The notes: generated by a model not told the origin, from the sequence alone. 64,000 nt of DNA from Burkholderiaceae bacterium (GCA_016790575.1 JAEUOU010000014.1:45586-109585), one strand, 5' to 3'. Shown: positions 8,447-17,430, counted from the first letter of the stretch. Translations and numbers: made by a program.

Positions 8447-9745
8447 ATGACCGAATCCTCCATCCGCCGCGTTGCCATCCTGGGCGGCAACCGCATTCCG
8501 TTTGCCCGCTCCAACACCGCCTATGCCAAGGCCAGCAACCAGCAGATGCTCACGGCCACGCTGCAAGGCCTGGTCGACCGCTTCGACCTGCACGGCCAGC
8601 GCCTGGGCGAAGTGGCCGCCGGCGCGGTGATGAAACATGCGCGCGACTTCAACCTGGTGCGCGAAAGTGTGCTGTCCACCACGCTGGCGCGCGAGACCCC
8701 GGCCTATGACCTGCAACAGGCCTGCGGCACCGGGCTGGAGGCCGCCATCCTGGTGGCGAACAAGATCGCGCTGGGCCAGATCGACGCGGGCATCGCCGGC
8801 GGGGTGGACACCACTTCCGACGCGCCCATCGGCGTGAGCGAAGGGCTGCGCGCCGTGCTGCTGGACCTGTCGCGTGCCAAAACCCCCGCGCAGCGTCTGG
8901 CGGTGCTGGCCCGACTGCGCCCGGGCATGCTGATGAGCCTGAACCTGCCGCGCAGCGGCGAGCCGCGCACCGGCCTGTCCATGGGCGAACACGCCGAACA
9001 GATGGCGCAGCACTGGGGCATCAGCCGCGAGGCCCAGGACGAGCTGGCCCTGAAGAGCCACGCCAACCTGGCGCGCGCCTTCGACGAAGGCTTCTTCACC
9101 GACCTGATGACCCCGTTCCAGGGCCTGACCCGCGACAACAACCTGCGCCCGGGCCTGACGCTGGAGCAGCTGCAAAAGCTCAAACCCGTGTTCGACCGCA
9201 AGGTCGCTCCCGGCCAGGGCACGCTGACCGCCGGCAATTCCACCCCGCTGACCGACGGCGCCTCGGCCGTGCTGCTGGCCAGCGAACGCTGGGCCGCCGA
9301 ACGCAACCTGGCGCCGCTGGCCTACCTGACGCACAGCGAAGTGGCGGCGGTGGACTTTTTCGGCGAGAACAAGGAAGGCCTGCTGATGGCCCCGGCCTAT
9401 GCCGTGCCGCGCATGCTGGCGCGCGCGGGCCTGACATTGCAGGACTTCGACTTCTACGAAATCCACGAAGCCTTCGCCGCCCAGGTGCTGTGCACGCTGC
9501 AGGCCTGGCAGGACAAGACCTTCTGCAAGGAGCGCCTGGGCCTGGCCCGGCCGCTGGGCAAGATCGATCCGAAAAAACTCAACGTCACCGGCAGCTCCCT
9601 GGCCGCCGGCCACCCCTTTGCCGCCACCGGCGGCCGCATCGTGGCGACGCTGGCGAAACTGCTGGCGCAAAAGGGTTCCGGCCGCGGCCTGATCTCCATC
9701 TGCGCCGCCGGTGGGCAGGGCGTGGTGGCGATTGTGGAGCGCTGA
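8447..9745 (+). CDS. acetyl-CoA C-acyltransferase (FadI-like thiolase)
   Basis: A 432-residue thiolase. The nucleophilic cysteine is Cys93 in LQQACGTGLEA, the catalytic histidine lies in YEIHEAFAAQ, and the second cysteine and glycine loop in ISICAAGGQG. The length and the pattern at residues 125-200 fit the FadI branch rather than the shorter PhaA thiolases. It starts 31 bases after the MaoC-like gene; the open frame extends further upstream but without family similarity, and the ATG at 8447 fits the family N-terminus (SIRRVAILGGNRIPF). It completes the reductase/hydratase/thiolase set and ends at a hairpin terminator. The direction of flux, beta-oxidation or condensation, is an inference left open. 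Confidence 0.9.
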   Translation: MTESSIRRVAILGGNRIPFARSNTAYAKASNQQMLTATLQGLVDRFDLHGQRLGEVAAGAVMKHARDFNLVRESVLSTTLARETPAYDLQQACGTGLEAAILVANKIALGQIDAGIAGGVDTTSDAPIGVSEGLRAVLLDLSRAKTPAQRLAVLARLRPGMLMSLNLPRSGEPRTGLSMGEHAEQMAQHWGISREAQDELALKSHANLARAFDEGFFTDLMTPFQGLTRDNNLRPGLTLEQLQKLKPVFDRKVAPGQGTLTAGNSTPLTDGASAVLLASERWAAERNLAPLAYLTHSEVAAVDFFGENKEGLLMAPAYAVPRMLARAGLTLQDFDFYEIHEAFAAQVLCTLQAWQDKTFCKERLGLARPLGKIDPKKLNVTGSSLAAGHPFAATGGRIVATLAKLLAQKGSGRGLISICAAGGQGVVAIVER

Positions 9746-9754
9746 GCCGGCGGG

Positions 9755-9780
9755 AAGGCGATCCGGTCGGCGCCTTTTCT
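9755..9780 (+). terminator. Rho-independent terminator after the thiolase
   Basis: AAGGCG and CGCCTT pair around a ten-base loop and are followed by TTCT, ten bases after the thiolase stop. The stem is short, so efficiency may be modest. Confidence 0.55.
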
Positions 9781-9789
9781 GTCAAAAAA

Positions 9790-9842
9790 CAGAGCGAAAG
9801 ATGACCTTTTTACGCGGGGTATCGCCCCTTTTTGATCGAAGC
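9790..9842 (-). repeat. dispersed short repeat, copy B (intergenic)
   Basis: Second copy of the repeat. On the minus strand it reads GGCGATACCCCGCGTAAAAA followed by GGTCATC, with one change in the core (CCCAGCG to CCCCGCG). It lies between the thiolase terminator and the EF-hand/BON gene, about 100 bases upstream of that gene's start. Confidence 0.75.
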
Positions 9843-9941
9843 CAGGGGTGAAACCGGTTGGGGGACGGTCCGGCGGCGCGGCGTGCTGGCTCCGGCACGG
9901 ATACAGTGGGGGTCCTGTTCACATTTCAACCGGAGCTGCTT

Positions 9942-10472
9942 ATGTCATCGCGTCTGTTGCAAACCTCCTCTGCCCGTCCCGGGGCCTCTGTCACGGCAGG
10001 GATTCGCCTTGCCACGCTGGGCCTGGGCCTGACCCTGCTGGCGGGCACCGGCCACGCCCAGCCGAACAACCCCGACGGGGCCGCAGTGGTCCAATCCGGG
10101 TTCTCGCGCCTGGACAAGAACGGCGATGGGGCGGTCACCGCCGCCGAGGCGGCCGCCGAAAAGGAAATCGCCAAACGGCTGAAGGCTTTTGACGCCAACA
10201 AGGACGGCAAGCTGCAGGAAGCCGAGTTTCAGAAGGCGGAACAGGACAACGCCAAGCGGGTGCTGAAGGATTCGGCGATCACGACCAAGATCAAGGGTGA
10301 GCTGCTGGTGGCCAAGGGAATTCCGTCGACCGCGATCTCGGTTGAAACCTACGAAGGCCGTGTCCAGTTGTCGGGTTTCGTCGACAACCCGGAACAGATC
10401 AAGGCCGCCGCAAAAATCGCTGCCGGGGTAGCGGACGTCAAAGGCGTCCAGAACAACCTCAAAGTCAAGTGA
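9942..10472 (+). CDS. exported EF-hand plus BON domain protein
   Basis: A 176-residue protein with an N-terminal signal peptide (hydrophobic stretch around residues 22-38, cleavage near GHAQ), two calcium-binding EF-hand loops (DKNGDGAVTAAE and DANKDGKLQEAE) and a C-terminal BON domain (VETYEGRVQLSGFVDNPEQ, then GVADVKGVQNNL). BON domains occur in periplasmic proteins such as OsmY and are thought to contact membranes or phospholipids; EF-hands imply calcium dependence. The start at 9942 follows CGGAG. Its stop overlaps the GTG start of the pirin gene by four bases. The role is unknown; periplasmic envelope maintenance controlled by calcium is a guess from the domains. Confidence 0.85.
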   Translation: MSSRLLQTSSARPGASVTAGIRLATLGLGLTLLAGTGHAQPNNPDGAAVVQSGFSRLDKNGDGAVTAAEAAAEKEIAKRLKAFDANKDGKLQEAEFQKAEQDNAKRVLKDSAITTKIKGELLVAKGIPSTAISVETYEGRVQLSGFVDNPEQIKAAAKIAAGVADVKGVQNNLKVK

Positions 10473-11356
10473 CGGCGGCCTCGTGCGGGGCGGTCGCTGA
10501 CGCGCCGGTGCACCGGCCGCGCCGTATCGAACAGGTCATCGCCGGTCAGCCCACGTCGGACGGGGCGGGCGTCAAACTCACGCGGGTACTGACCCAGAAC
10601 CTGCAGCGGCGGCTGGATCCGTTTCTGATGCTCGATGCCTTTGGCAGCGACCGCCCCGGCGACTACATCGCCGGGTTTCCCGACCATCCGCACCGTGGCT
10701 TCGAAACCGTCACCTACATGATCGCCGGGCGCATGCGCCACCGCGACAGCGCCGGCCATGAAGGCTTGCTGGAAAACGGCGGCGTGCAATGGATGACCGC
10801 GGGGCGCGGCGTGATTCACTCCGAGATGCCCGAACAGGAAGCCGGGGTGATGGAGGGCTTCCAGCTGTGGCTGAACCTGCCCGGCCGCGACAAGATGCAG
10901 CCGCCGTGGTACCGCGACTTCCGCGCCGCCGATCTGCCACGCTACACCAGCGCGGCCGGTGTCGCGGTCACGGTGATTGCCGGCACCAGTGGCGGCGTGA
11001 CGGGCGCCGTCACGCGCCAGGCCGCGGCGCCGCTCTACCTCGACCTGCATTTCCCCGACGGCGGTGCGCGGTTTGTGCAGCCGCTGCCGGCCGATCACAA
11101 CGCCTTTGTCTATGTCTACCGGGGCACCGCGGAGGTGGGCGGGCAGCCGGTACCGGTGCAGCGCATGGCGATTCTGGCCAACGAGCCGCAGGCCGATGGT
11201 GTGGTGGTGGAAACCACCGGCCCCGCCCGGGCCTTGCTCATCGCTGGCCGTCCGCTGGGCGAGCCGATTGCGCAGTACGGCCCGTTTGTGATGAACACCG
11301 CCGCCGAAATTCACCAGGCCGTGCAGGACTTCCACGCCGGGCGTCTGGGGCGCTGA
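10469..11356 (+). CDS. pirin family protein
   Basis: A 295-residue bicupin of the pirin family, with the metal-binding stretch FPDHPHRGFETVTYMI and the following WMTAGRGVIHSEMP, both diagnostic. Bacterial pirins bind iron or another metal; some have quercetinase activity, while others bind metabolic enzymes. The GTG start at 10469 overlaps the stop of the EF-hand/BON gene (GTGA), implying translational coupling. The C-terminal cupin (QPLPADHNAFVYVYRGTAEV) looks intact. It converges on the ABC permease gene, with only four bases between the two stop codons and no hairpin in between. Confidence 0.9.
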   Translation: MTAASCGAVADAPVHRPRRIEQVIAGQPTSDGAGVKLTRVLTQNLQRRLDPFLMLDAFGSDRPGDYIAGFPDHPHRGFETVTYMIAGRMRHRDSAGHEGLLENGGVQWMTAGRGVIHSEMPEQEAGVMEGFQLWLNLPGRDKMQPPWYRDFRAADLPRYTSAAGVAVTVIAGTSGGVTGAVTRQAAAPLYLDLHFPDGGARFVQPLPADHNAFVYVYRGTAEVGGQPVPVQRMAILANEPQADGVVVETTGPARALLIAGRPLGEPIAQYGPFVMNTAAEIHQAVQDFHAGRLGR

Positions 11357-11360
11357 CCGA

Positions 11361-12086
11361 TCACCGCCCCCGCATCTCGGTCGGGGTTTCCAGCCGTCGG
11401 GCCAGCAGGGTCAGGACGCCGGTAAGCACCAGATAGACCAGCGAAATCGCCAGATAGGGCTCCCAGTAGCGGGAATACGCGCCCGCCACCGTTCGCGCCG
11501 CCATGGCCAGTTCGGCCAGGCCGATGGCCGACACCAGCGAAGAGTCCTTGAGCAAGGTGATTGCTTCGTTGACCAGCGGTGGCACCATGCGCCGCAGTGC
11601 CTGGGGCAGGATAATCAGCCGCATCGCCTGGCGGTCGTCCATGCCCAGGCTTTGCGCAGCCTGCAGCTGGCCACGCGCGATCGACTGGATGCCCGCGCGC
11701 ACGATCTCGCTGATGTAGGCGGCCGCGTTGAGTGTGAGCGCCACAACCCCGGAGACGAACGCGCCATGGTTCTGGCGCAACTCGCGTGCGGCCTCGCCGC
11801 TGATCAGCAGCCCGTCGCTGGGGTGGATCAGCAGCGGCATGAAGGCAAAGTGCACCAGCAGAATCTGCACGAACAGCGGCGTGCCGCGAAAAAAGCCCAC
11901 ATAGGCCAGGCACAGCCACCGCAATGGCTTGCGCCAGCCGGCCTGGCGCCGGGCGGTGACCAGGCCAATCGCCAGTCCCGCAACCAGTCCCAGCGCCAGC
12001 GCGATCGTCGTCAGCTGGACGGTCATCCAGGCGCCGGTGAAAAAAAGCGAGGCGTAGGGTGCCAGTATTTCCCAGCGAAGATCCAT
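11361..12086 (-). CDS. polar amino-acid ABC transporter permease
   Basis: A 241-residue inner-membrane permease of the HisMQ type. It has about five membrane segments, the N-terminal signature FFRGTPLFVQI and the cytoplasmic coupling loop with EIVRAGIQSIARGQLQAA and SLGM. It follows the gene for a matching periplasmic lipoprotein on the same strand and should form the membrane channel of that importer. No ATP-binding subunit is adjacent. ATG at 12086 gives the usual N-terminus; an upstream start at 12119 would add 11 residues inside the terminator-like region. Confidence 0.9.
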   Translation of the reverse strand: MDLRWEILAPYASLFFTGAWMTVQLTTIALALGLVAGLAIGLVTARRQAGWRKPLRWLCLAYVGFFRGTPLFVQILLVHFAFMPLLIHPSDGLLISGEAARELRQNHGAFVSGVVALTLNAAAYISEIVRAGIQSIARGQLQAAQSLGMDDRQAMRLIILPQALRRMVPPLVNEAITLLKDSSLVSAIGLAELAMAARTVAGAYSRYWEPYLAISLVYLVLTGVLTLLARRLETPTEMRGR

Positions 12087-12110
12087 GGGCAACAAGTCCT
12101 GTAGGGGCCG

Positions 12111-12151
12111 AAAAAGCAACAGGGCGCATCAACCGCAGTCGATGCGCCCTG
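12111..12151 (-). terminator. hairpin with T-run between binding-protein and permease genes
   Basis: CAGGGCGCATC and GATGCGCCCTG pair perfectly (11 bp) around a ten-base loop and, on the minus strand, are followed within five bases by TTTTT. It lies 18 bases after the stop of the binding-protein gene and upstream of the permease gene, where a partial terminator would give more binding protein than permease. Confidence 0.75.
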
Positions 12152-12169
12152 GCGCGGAGATGTCGCAGT

Positions 12170-13057
12170 TTACTTGGCGGCGCCCGAAGCCGGTGGGGCG
12201 GCGGGTGTGGCCGACGCCGCCGGTGCAGCCGAGGCGGCTGCCGGTCTGGCGCCGAAATACTTCGCCATCAGGGCGTCATAGCTGCCGTCGGCCTTGATGG
12301 CGTCCAGGCCCTTGTTGATTTTTTCCAGCAGTTCGGCGTTGCCTTTCTTGACCGCGAAGCCGTATTGCTCCGGAACAAACGAGGCGTCGCTGACGGACTT
12401 GAACTTTGCGGCCGGGTTGTTGGCAATGTAGTGCTGTACGACACCGTTGTCCGCGACCACCGCGCTCACGCCGCCGGCCGACAACTCCTGCAGGGCCAAG
12501 GGCGTCGATTCAAAGCGTTTGATGTTGGGGTTGGTCTTGCCCAGGAGCTTTTGCACCACTTCGTCGCCGGTGGTCCCGGTCTGCACACCGACCTTGAGTT
12601 TCTTGAGATCTGCGAATTGGGTGACCTTGGAATCCTCTTTGACCGCAATCAGCTGCACGGCGTCAAAGTAGGGTTTGGAGAAATCCATGGTCTGCTTGCG
12701 CTCGTCGGTGATGGTCACGCTGGAGGCCACGATGTCGCGCTCGCCCGACTCCAGCGTCTTGAAGATGCCTTCCCACGGGGTGTTGACGAACTTGACTTCA
12801 AAGCCCCCTTTGGCGGCAACGGCCTTCAGCAGGTCTGCCGTCAGGCCCTCCACCTCGTTGCTGGCCGAGAGCTTCTCGAAAGGCGCGTAGGCCGCGTCGG
12901 TGCCGACGGTATAGGTTTTCACCACCGGCGCCGGTGGCGCGGCTGGCGCCGCAGCGGGCGCCGGAGCCGGCTCTTTCTTGCCGCAGGCCGCCAGGGCGAT
13001 GACGGAAAAAGTGGCCGCGAGCAGGGCGCGGCGTCGAGCAGCGGAGGTCAGGGGCAT
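12170..13057 (-). CDS. amino-acid ABC transporter substrate-binding lipoprotein
   Basis: A 295-residue extracytoplasmic binding protein of family 3. The signal peptide ends in the lipobox LAAC (Cys about residue 25), followed by an Ala/Pro linker, so it is probably a lipoprotein. The binding fold runs from about residue 47 (YTVGTDAAYAPFEK) with the family hallmarks ERKQTMDFSKPYFD and VGVQTGTTGDEVV. An unusual second Ala/Pro-rich tail ends the protein. It pairs with the permease downstream; the ligand is probably a polar amino acid. The hairpin after its stop would favour an excess of this protein over the permease. Confidence 0.92.
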   Translation of the reverse strand: MPLTSAARRRALLAATFSVIALAACGKKEPAPAPAAAPAAPPAPVVKTYTVGTDAAYAPFEKLSASNEVEGLTADLLKAVAAKGGFEVKFVNTPWEGIFKTLESGERDIVASSVTITDERKQTMDFSKPYFDAVQLIAVKEDSKVTQFADLKKLKVGVQTGTTGDEVVQKLLGKTNPNIKRFESTPLALQELSAGGVSAVVADNGVVQHYIANNPAAKFKSVSDASFVPEQYGFAVKKGNAELLEKINKGLDAIKADGSYDALMAKYFGARPAAASAAPAASATPAAPPASGAAK

Positions 13058-13099
13058 GGTGGTCTGGTCATCGGGTTGTGAAGTGCGCCAGTGTACGGT

Positions 13100-13651
13100 T
13101 CAGCGGTTTTTGCCTGCCGACCGGCGGGAGATTTTCGGCACTTCGGCGACGGTGGTGGTCGTCAGGGGTGGCGCGGCGGCCGTCACCGGCAGCCGCACCT
13201 CGGCCTTGATCTCCTTGAGCACGATGCTGGAGCGCACGCGCGTCACACCGGGCAGCTTGAACAGCGTGCCGTGCAGGAACCGGTCGTACTCGGCAATGCC
13301 GGGCACCATCACCGTCAGGATGTAGTCCGAACCGCCGGTGGTGGACAGGCAGCGCACGATGGCGGGCTCGGCGGCGACGGCGCGCTCGAAGCCCTGCACC
13401 AGCTCTTCGTTGTGCTGTGTCAGGTTCACCTCCACCACCACCAGCAGGTCCAGCCCCACACGGCGGCGGTCCACCAGCGCGGTGTAGCCGCGGATCACGC
13501 CGGCGTCTTCCATCGCCTTGATGCGTTTCCAGCAGGGGGTGGCCGACAGGCCCACCGCGTCGGCGATCTGCTGCACGGTCTGGCGCGCGTCGCGCTGCAG
13601 CTCCTGCAGGATGTGCAGGCTCCAGCGGTCGAGATGGATTTCCTCGTTCAT
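13100..13651 (-). CDS. Lrp/AsnC-family transcriptional regulator
   Basis: A 183-residue regulator with an N-terminal helix-turn-helix (LDRWSLHILQELQRDARQTV, then QQIADAVGLSATPCWKRIKA) and a C-terminal RAM ligand-sensing domain containing CLSTTGGSDYILTVMV. The start at 13651 matches the family N-terminus (MNEEIHLDRWSLHIL); the frame stays open far upstream only as an antisense shadow of the neighbouring gene. It is divergent from the indolepyruvate oxidoreductase gene with 90 bases between starts, the common layout for an Lrp-type regulator that responds to an amino acid and controls its degradation. The C-terminal 30 residues extend beyond the normal domain. Confidence 0.93.
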   Translation of the reverse strand: MNEEIHLDRWSLHILQELQRDARQTVQQIADAVGLSATPCWKRIKAMEDAGVIRGYTALVDRRRVGLDLLVVVEVNLTQHNEELVQGFERAVAAEPAIVRCLSTTGGSDYILTVMVPGIAEYDRFLHGTLFKLPGVTRVRSSIVLKEIKAEVRLPVTAAAPPLTTTTVAEVPKISRRSAGKNR

Positions 13652-13741
13652 GGCGATTTTCAGGAATGAATCAGTCTGTATTTTGCCGTTTGCAAGAAAG
13701 AGAAGGAAAAATCTCTCGGAAAATGCGAACACACTGGCGGC

Positions 13742-16700
13742 ATGACACTGCCCGAATCCACCCTCACCGACGTGCTCACCCCCCGACCGGGCGAGCCCGA
13801 CCTGGCTGCGGCCGCACCGCTGGACCTGCTGCGCCCCGACTACCGCCTGGACGATGCCCTGTGGGCCGACGCCGGCACGGTGTTCCTCACCGGCACGCAG
13901 GCGCTGGTGCGGCTGCTGCGCATGCAGCGGGCGCGCGACGCCGCCGCCGGGCTCGACACCCGCGGTTTTGTCAGCGGCTACCGCGGTTCGCCGCTGGGCG
14001 CGCTGGACCAGGCGCTGTGGGAGGCCGGCGAGCGGCTCACGCAGGCCGGTGTGCGTTTTGTGCCGGCCGTCAACGAAGAGCTGGGCGCCACCCAGGTGCT
14101 GGGCACGCAGCGGGTGGAGTCCGACCCCGGGCGCACCTGCGACGGCGTGTTCGCGCTGTGGTACGGCAAAGGCCCCGGCGTGGACCGCGCCGGCGACGCG
14201 CTCAAGCACGGCAATGCCTACGGCAGCTCGCCGCACGGCGGGGTGCTGGTGGTGGCGGGAGACGATCACGGCTGTGTGTCCTCGTCCATGCCGCACCAGA
14301 GCGATGGCCTGTTCCAGGCCTTTCACATGCCGGTGCTGCAGCCCGACAGCGTGGCCGAGCTGCTGGAGTTCGGCCTGTGGGGCTGGGCGCTGTCGCGCTA
14401 CAGCGGCAACTGGGTGGCGCTGGCGGCGCTGTCGGAAGTGGTCGAATCGGCCGCCACCGTGGACCTGGACACACTCGCCGCCCGTGTGGCCGCCTGGCAG
14501 GGGGCCGACGCGGTGCGCGCGGCCACCGGCCACCAGCCGCCCGCCGACGGGCTGCATCACCGCTGGCCGGATCTGCCGTCGCTGGCCATCGAGGAGCGGG
14601 TGCACGCCAAGCTGGCGGCGGTGGCGGCGTTTGCGCGCGTCAACCCGATCGACCGCGAGGTGATCGTGTCGCCGCAGGCCACGGTGGGCATCGTCACCTG
14701 CGGCAAGGCGCACCGCGACCTGCTGGAGGTGCTGCGTCGGCTGGCCATCAGCCCTGAGATGCTGGCCGCGGCCGGCGTGCGCCTGTACAAGGTGGGTCTG
14801 GCCTGGCCGGTGGAGCCCACGCGGCTGCGCGCCTTTGCGCAGGGGCTGCGCGAAATCCTGGTGATTGAAGAAAAAGCCCCGGTGGTCGAAACCCAGCTGC
14901 GCGACCTGCTGTACGACGCGCCGGCGGGTGCCCGCCCGGCCGTGCTGGGCAAACGCGGGGCGGACGGCGCGCCGCTGATTTCCGCGCTGGGCGAGCTGCG
15001 GCCCTCGCGGCTGATCGAGACCGTGGCGGCCTGGCTGGTGCGGCATTTCCCGCACCACTTTGCCGACCGGCTGCCGCGGGTGCGCGACTTCACCGCGCCG
15101 CCGGTGCTCTCCAACGCGGCCGACGCGGTGCGGCGCCTGCCGTATTTCTGCGCCGGCTGCCCGCACAACACCTCGACCCGGGTGCCGGAAGGCTCGACGG
15201 CGCGCGCTGGCATCGGCTGCCACTTCATGGCCAACTGGATGGACCGCGACACCGCCGGCCTGATCCAGATGGGCGGGGAGGGGGTGGACTGGGTGTCGCA
15301 CGCGCTGTTCACCCGCGTGCCGCATGTGTTCCAGAACCTGGGCGACGGCACCTACTACCACTCGGGTTACCTGGCCATCCGCCAGGCGGTGGCCACCGGC
15401 GCCAGCATCACCTACAAGATCCTCTACAACGACGCTGTGGCCATGACGGGCGGCCAGCCGGTGGACGGGGTCACGAGCGTGGACGCCATTGCCCGCCAGG
15501 TGGACAGCGAAGGCGTGAAGCAGGTGGTGGTGGTGTCGGACGACATCACCCGCTACGACGGCCAGCGCAGCCGCTTCCCGGCCGCCACCACCTTCCACGA
15601 CCGCGCGGAACTCGACGCGGTACAGCGCCGGCTGCGCGAAGTGCCGGGCGTGACGGTGCTGATCTACGAACAGACCTGCGCCGCCGAAAAGCGCCGACGC
15701 CGCAAAAAAGGCCAGCTGGCCGAGCCCGAGGCGCGGGTGTTCATCCACGAAGCGGTCTGCGAAGGCTGCGGCGACTGCACCGTGCAGAGCAACTGTGTGG
15801 CGGTGCTGCCGCACGACCGCGCACCGTCGGCGGGCCTGTTCGGCCGCAAGCGTCGCATCGACCAGACCGCCTGCAACAAGGACACCACCTGCGAGCAGGG
15901 CTTCTGCCCCAGCTTCGTGCGGGTGACGGGCGCGCGGCTGCGCCGCCACGCGGGGGTGCTGGCGGGGCCCGGCCGCGCGGACTTCGAACGCCGCGTCGCT
16001 GCGCTGCCGCTGCCGCCGGTGCCGGACGGCGCGGCGCCCTGGGACCTGCTCGTCACCGGCGTGGGCGGGACGGGCGTGGTGACGGTGGGCGCCGTGGTGG
16101 CGATGGCGGCGCACCTGCAGGGGCACAGCGCCAGCGTGCTCGATTTCATGGGGTTTGCGCAAAAAGGCGGGGCGGTGCTGAGTTTTGTGCGCCTGGCCGC
16201 GCGGCCCGAGCTGCTGAACCCGGTGCGCATCGACACCCAGCAGGCCGACGCGCTGCTGGCCTGCGACGCGGTGGTCGGCGCCTCGCCCGAGGCGCTGCAG
16301 GCGGTGCGCCACGGCCGCACGCGGGTGCTGGTGAACACCCACGAAACGCCGGTGGCCGGCGCGCTGCGCGACCCCGACGCGCAACTGCAGATCCCGCTGC
16401 TGCTGGCCAAGCTGGCGCACGCGGCCGGTGACACGCAGCTGGAAACCTTTGACGCGCAGGCGCTGGCCCAGTCTTTTCTGGGCGACACCGTCGCGGCCAA
16501 CATCCTGGCGCTGGGCTACGCCTGGCAGCGCGGCCTGGTGCCGGTGGCGCTGCCGGCGCTGCAGCGCGCCATCGAGCTCAACGGCGTGGCGGTGGCGGCC
16601 AACCAGCTGGCGTTTTCGCTCGGGCGGCTGGCGGCGGGTGATCCGGCCGCCCTGGCCGCGCTGCGCGACGCCCCCGCATCGGCGGCCGAGCCCGATGACG

Positions 16701-17401
16701 AGCCGCTCGACGCCTTCCTGAGCCGCGCCGGGGAGCACCTGCGCGCCTGGCAGGACGCGGACTGGGCCGAACGCTACCGCCGCCGGGTGCAGGCGGTGGC
16801 CGAGCGGGAACAGGCCGTGGGTGGCGATGGGCGCTTCACCGCCACCGTGGCGCGCAGCCTGCTGCGGCTGATGAGCCCCAAGGACGAATACGAGGTGGCG
16901 CGCCTGATCACCAACGGCAGCCTGCAGCGGGCGCTGGAGGCGCAGTTCGAAGGCGATCTGCGGCTGGAATTTGCCTTCGCGCCGGCCTTCCTGTCCCGGG
17001 AGAAAAACGGCCAGCGGCCCGCCAAACGCCGCTTCGGTCCCTGGGTGCTGCCGCTGCTGCGCCTGCTGGCCCGTGGCCGGGCGCTGCGGGGGGGCTGGGC
17101 CGATCCGCTGCGTTTCGGCGCCGAGGCCCGGCTGTCGCGCGCGTTGCTGACGGCCTACGAGGCCCGGCTGGACGACCTGCTGGGTGCACTGGATGCCGCC
17201 CGGCTACCGCTGGCGACGCAGATCGCCGCGCTGCCGCAATCGGTGCGCGGCTACGGCCCCGTCAAGGAGGCGGCCGCCGCCCGCATGCACACGCGCGAAG
17301 TCGAGCTGCTGCACCGCTGGGACCCTAACCGGTTCCCGGCCCCGCCTCGCGCGGCCCAGGCCGGCCAGTTTCGCGGCATTGCGGTCACGGCCGTGCGGTG
17401 A
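13742..17401 (+). CDS. indolepyruvate ferredoxin oxidoreductase, fused single polypeptide
   Basis: A 1219-residue 2-oxoacid:ferredoxin oxidoreductase that combines all domains in one chain. The N-terminal pyrimidine-binding part (RGFVSGYRGSPLGALDQALW, residues about 75-95) precedes the TPP-binding half with GIGCHFMANWMDRDTAGLIQ and NLGDGTYYHSGYLAIRQAV. A ferredoxin-like cysteine cluster follows (VCEGCGDCTVQSNC), then the gamma domain (VTGVGGTGVVTVGAVVAMAA). Such enzymes convert aryl or branched-chain 2-oxoacids to acyl-CoA, passing electrons to ferredoxin. Length is normal for the one-chain beta-proteobacterial form. The divergent Lrp-type gene is the likely regulator. Confidence 0.93.
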   Translation: MTLPESTLTDVLTPRPGEPDLAAAAPLDLLRPDYRLDDALWADAGTVFLTGTQALVRLLRMQRARDAAAGLDTRGFVSGYRGSPLGALDQALWEAGERLTQAGVRFVPAVNEELGATQVLGTQRVESDPGRTCDGVFALWYGKGPGVDRAGDALKHGNAYGSSPHGGVLVVAGDDHGCVSSSMPHQSDGLFQAFHMPVLQPDSVAELLEFGLWGWALSRYSGNWVALAALSEVVESAATVDLDTLAARVAAWQGADAVRAATGHQPPADGLHHRWPDLPSLAIEERVHAKLAAVAAFARVNPIDREVIVSPQATVGIVTCGKAHRDLLEVLRRLAISPEMLAAAGVRLYKVGLAWPVEPTRLRAFAQGLREILVIEEKAPVVETQLRDLLYDAPAGARPAVLGKRGADGAPLISALGELRPSRLIETVAAWLVRHFPHHFADRLPRVRDFTAPPVLSNAADAVRRLPYFCAGCPHNTSTRVPEGSTARAGIGCHFMANWMDRDTAGLIQMGGEGVDWVSHALFTRVPHVFQNLGDGTYYHSGYLAIRQAVATGASITYKILYNDAVAMTGGQPVDGVTSVDAIARQVDSEGVKQVVVVSDDITRYDGQRSRFPAATTFHDRAELDAVQRRLREVPGVTVLIYEQTCAAEKRRRRKKGQLAEPEARVFIHEAVCEGCGDCTVQSNCVAVLPHDRAPSAGLFGRKRRIDQTACNKDTTCEQGFCPSFVRVTGARLRRHAGVLAGPGRADFERRVAALPLPPVPDGAAPWDLLVTGVGGTGVVTVGAVVAMAAHLQGHSASVLDFMGFAQKGGAVLSFVRLAARPELLNPVRIDTQQADALLACDAVVGASPEALQAVRHGRTRVLVNTHETPVAGALRDPDAQLQIPLLLAKLAHAAGDTQLETFDAQALAQSFLGDTVAANILALGYAWQRGLVPVALPALQRAIELNGVAVAANQLAFSLGRLAAGDPAALAALRDAPASAAEPDDEPLDAFLSRAGEHLRAWQDADWAERYRRRVQAVAEREQAVGGDGRFTATVARSLLRLMSPKDEYEVARLITNGSLQRALEAQFEGDLRLEFAFAPAFLSREKNGQRPAKRRFGPWVLPLLRLLARGRALRGGWADPLRFGAEARLSRALLTAYEARLDDLLGALDAARLPLATQIAALPQSVRGYGPVKEAAAARMHTREVELLHRWDPNRFPAPPRAAQAGQFRGIAVTAVR

Positions 17402-17430
17402 GGGCGGTTTTCAGGCGAACAATCGGTATC

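Noticed and set aside
13652..16738. Long minus-strand open frame running into the Lrp-type gene
   Set aside because: It lies antisense to the oxidoreductase gene, has no recognised domain and is low-complexity His/Arg/Gly-rich; it is a by-product of GC-rich codon use. Only its 3' end, the Lrp-type gene, is real.
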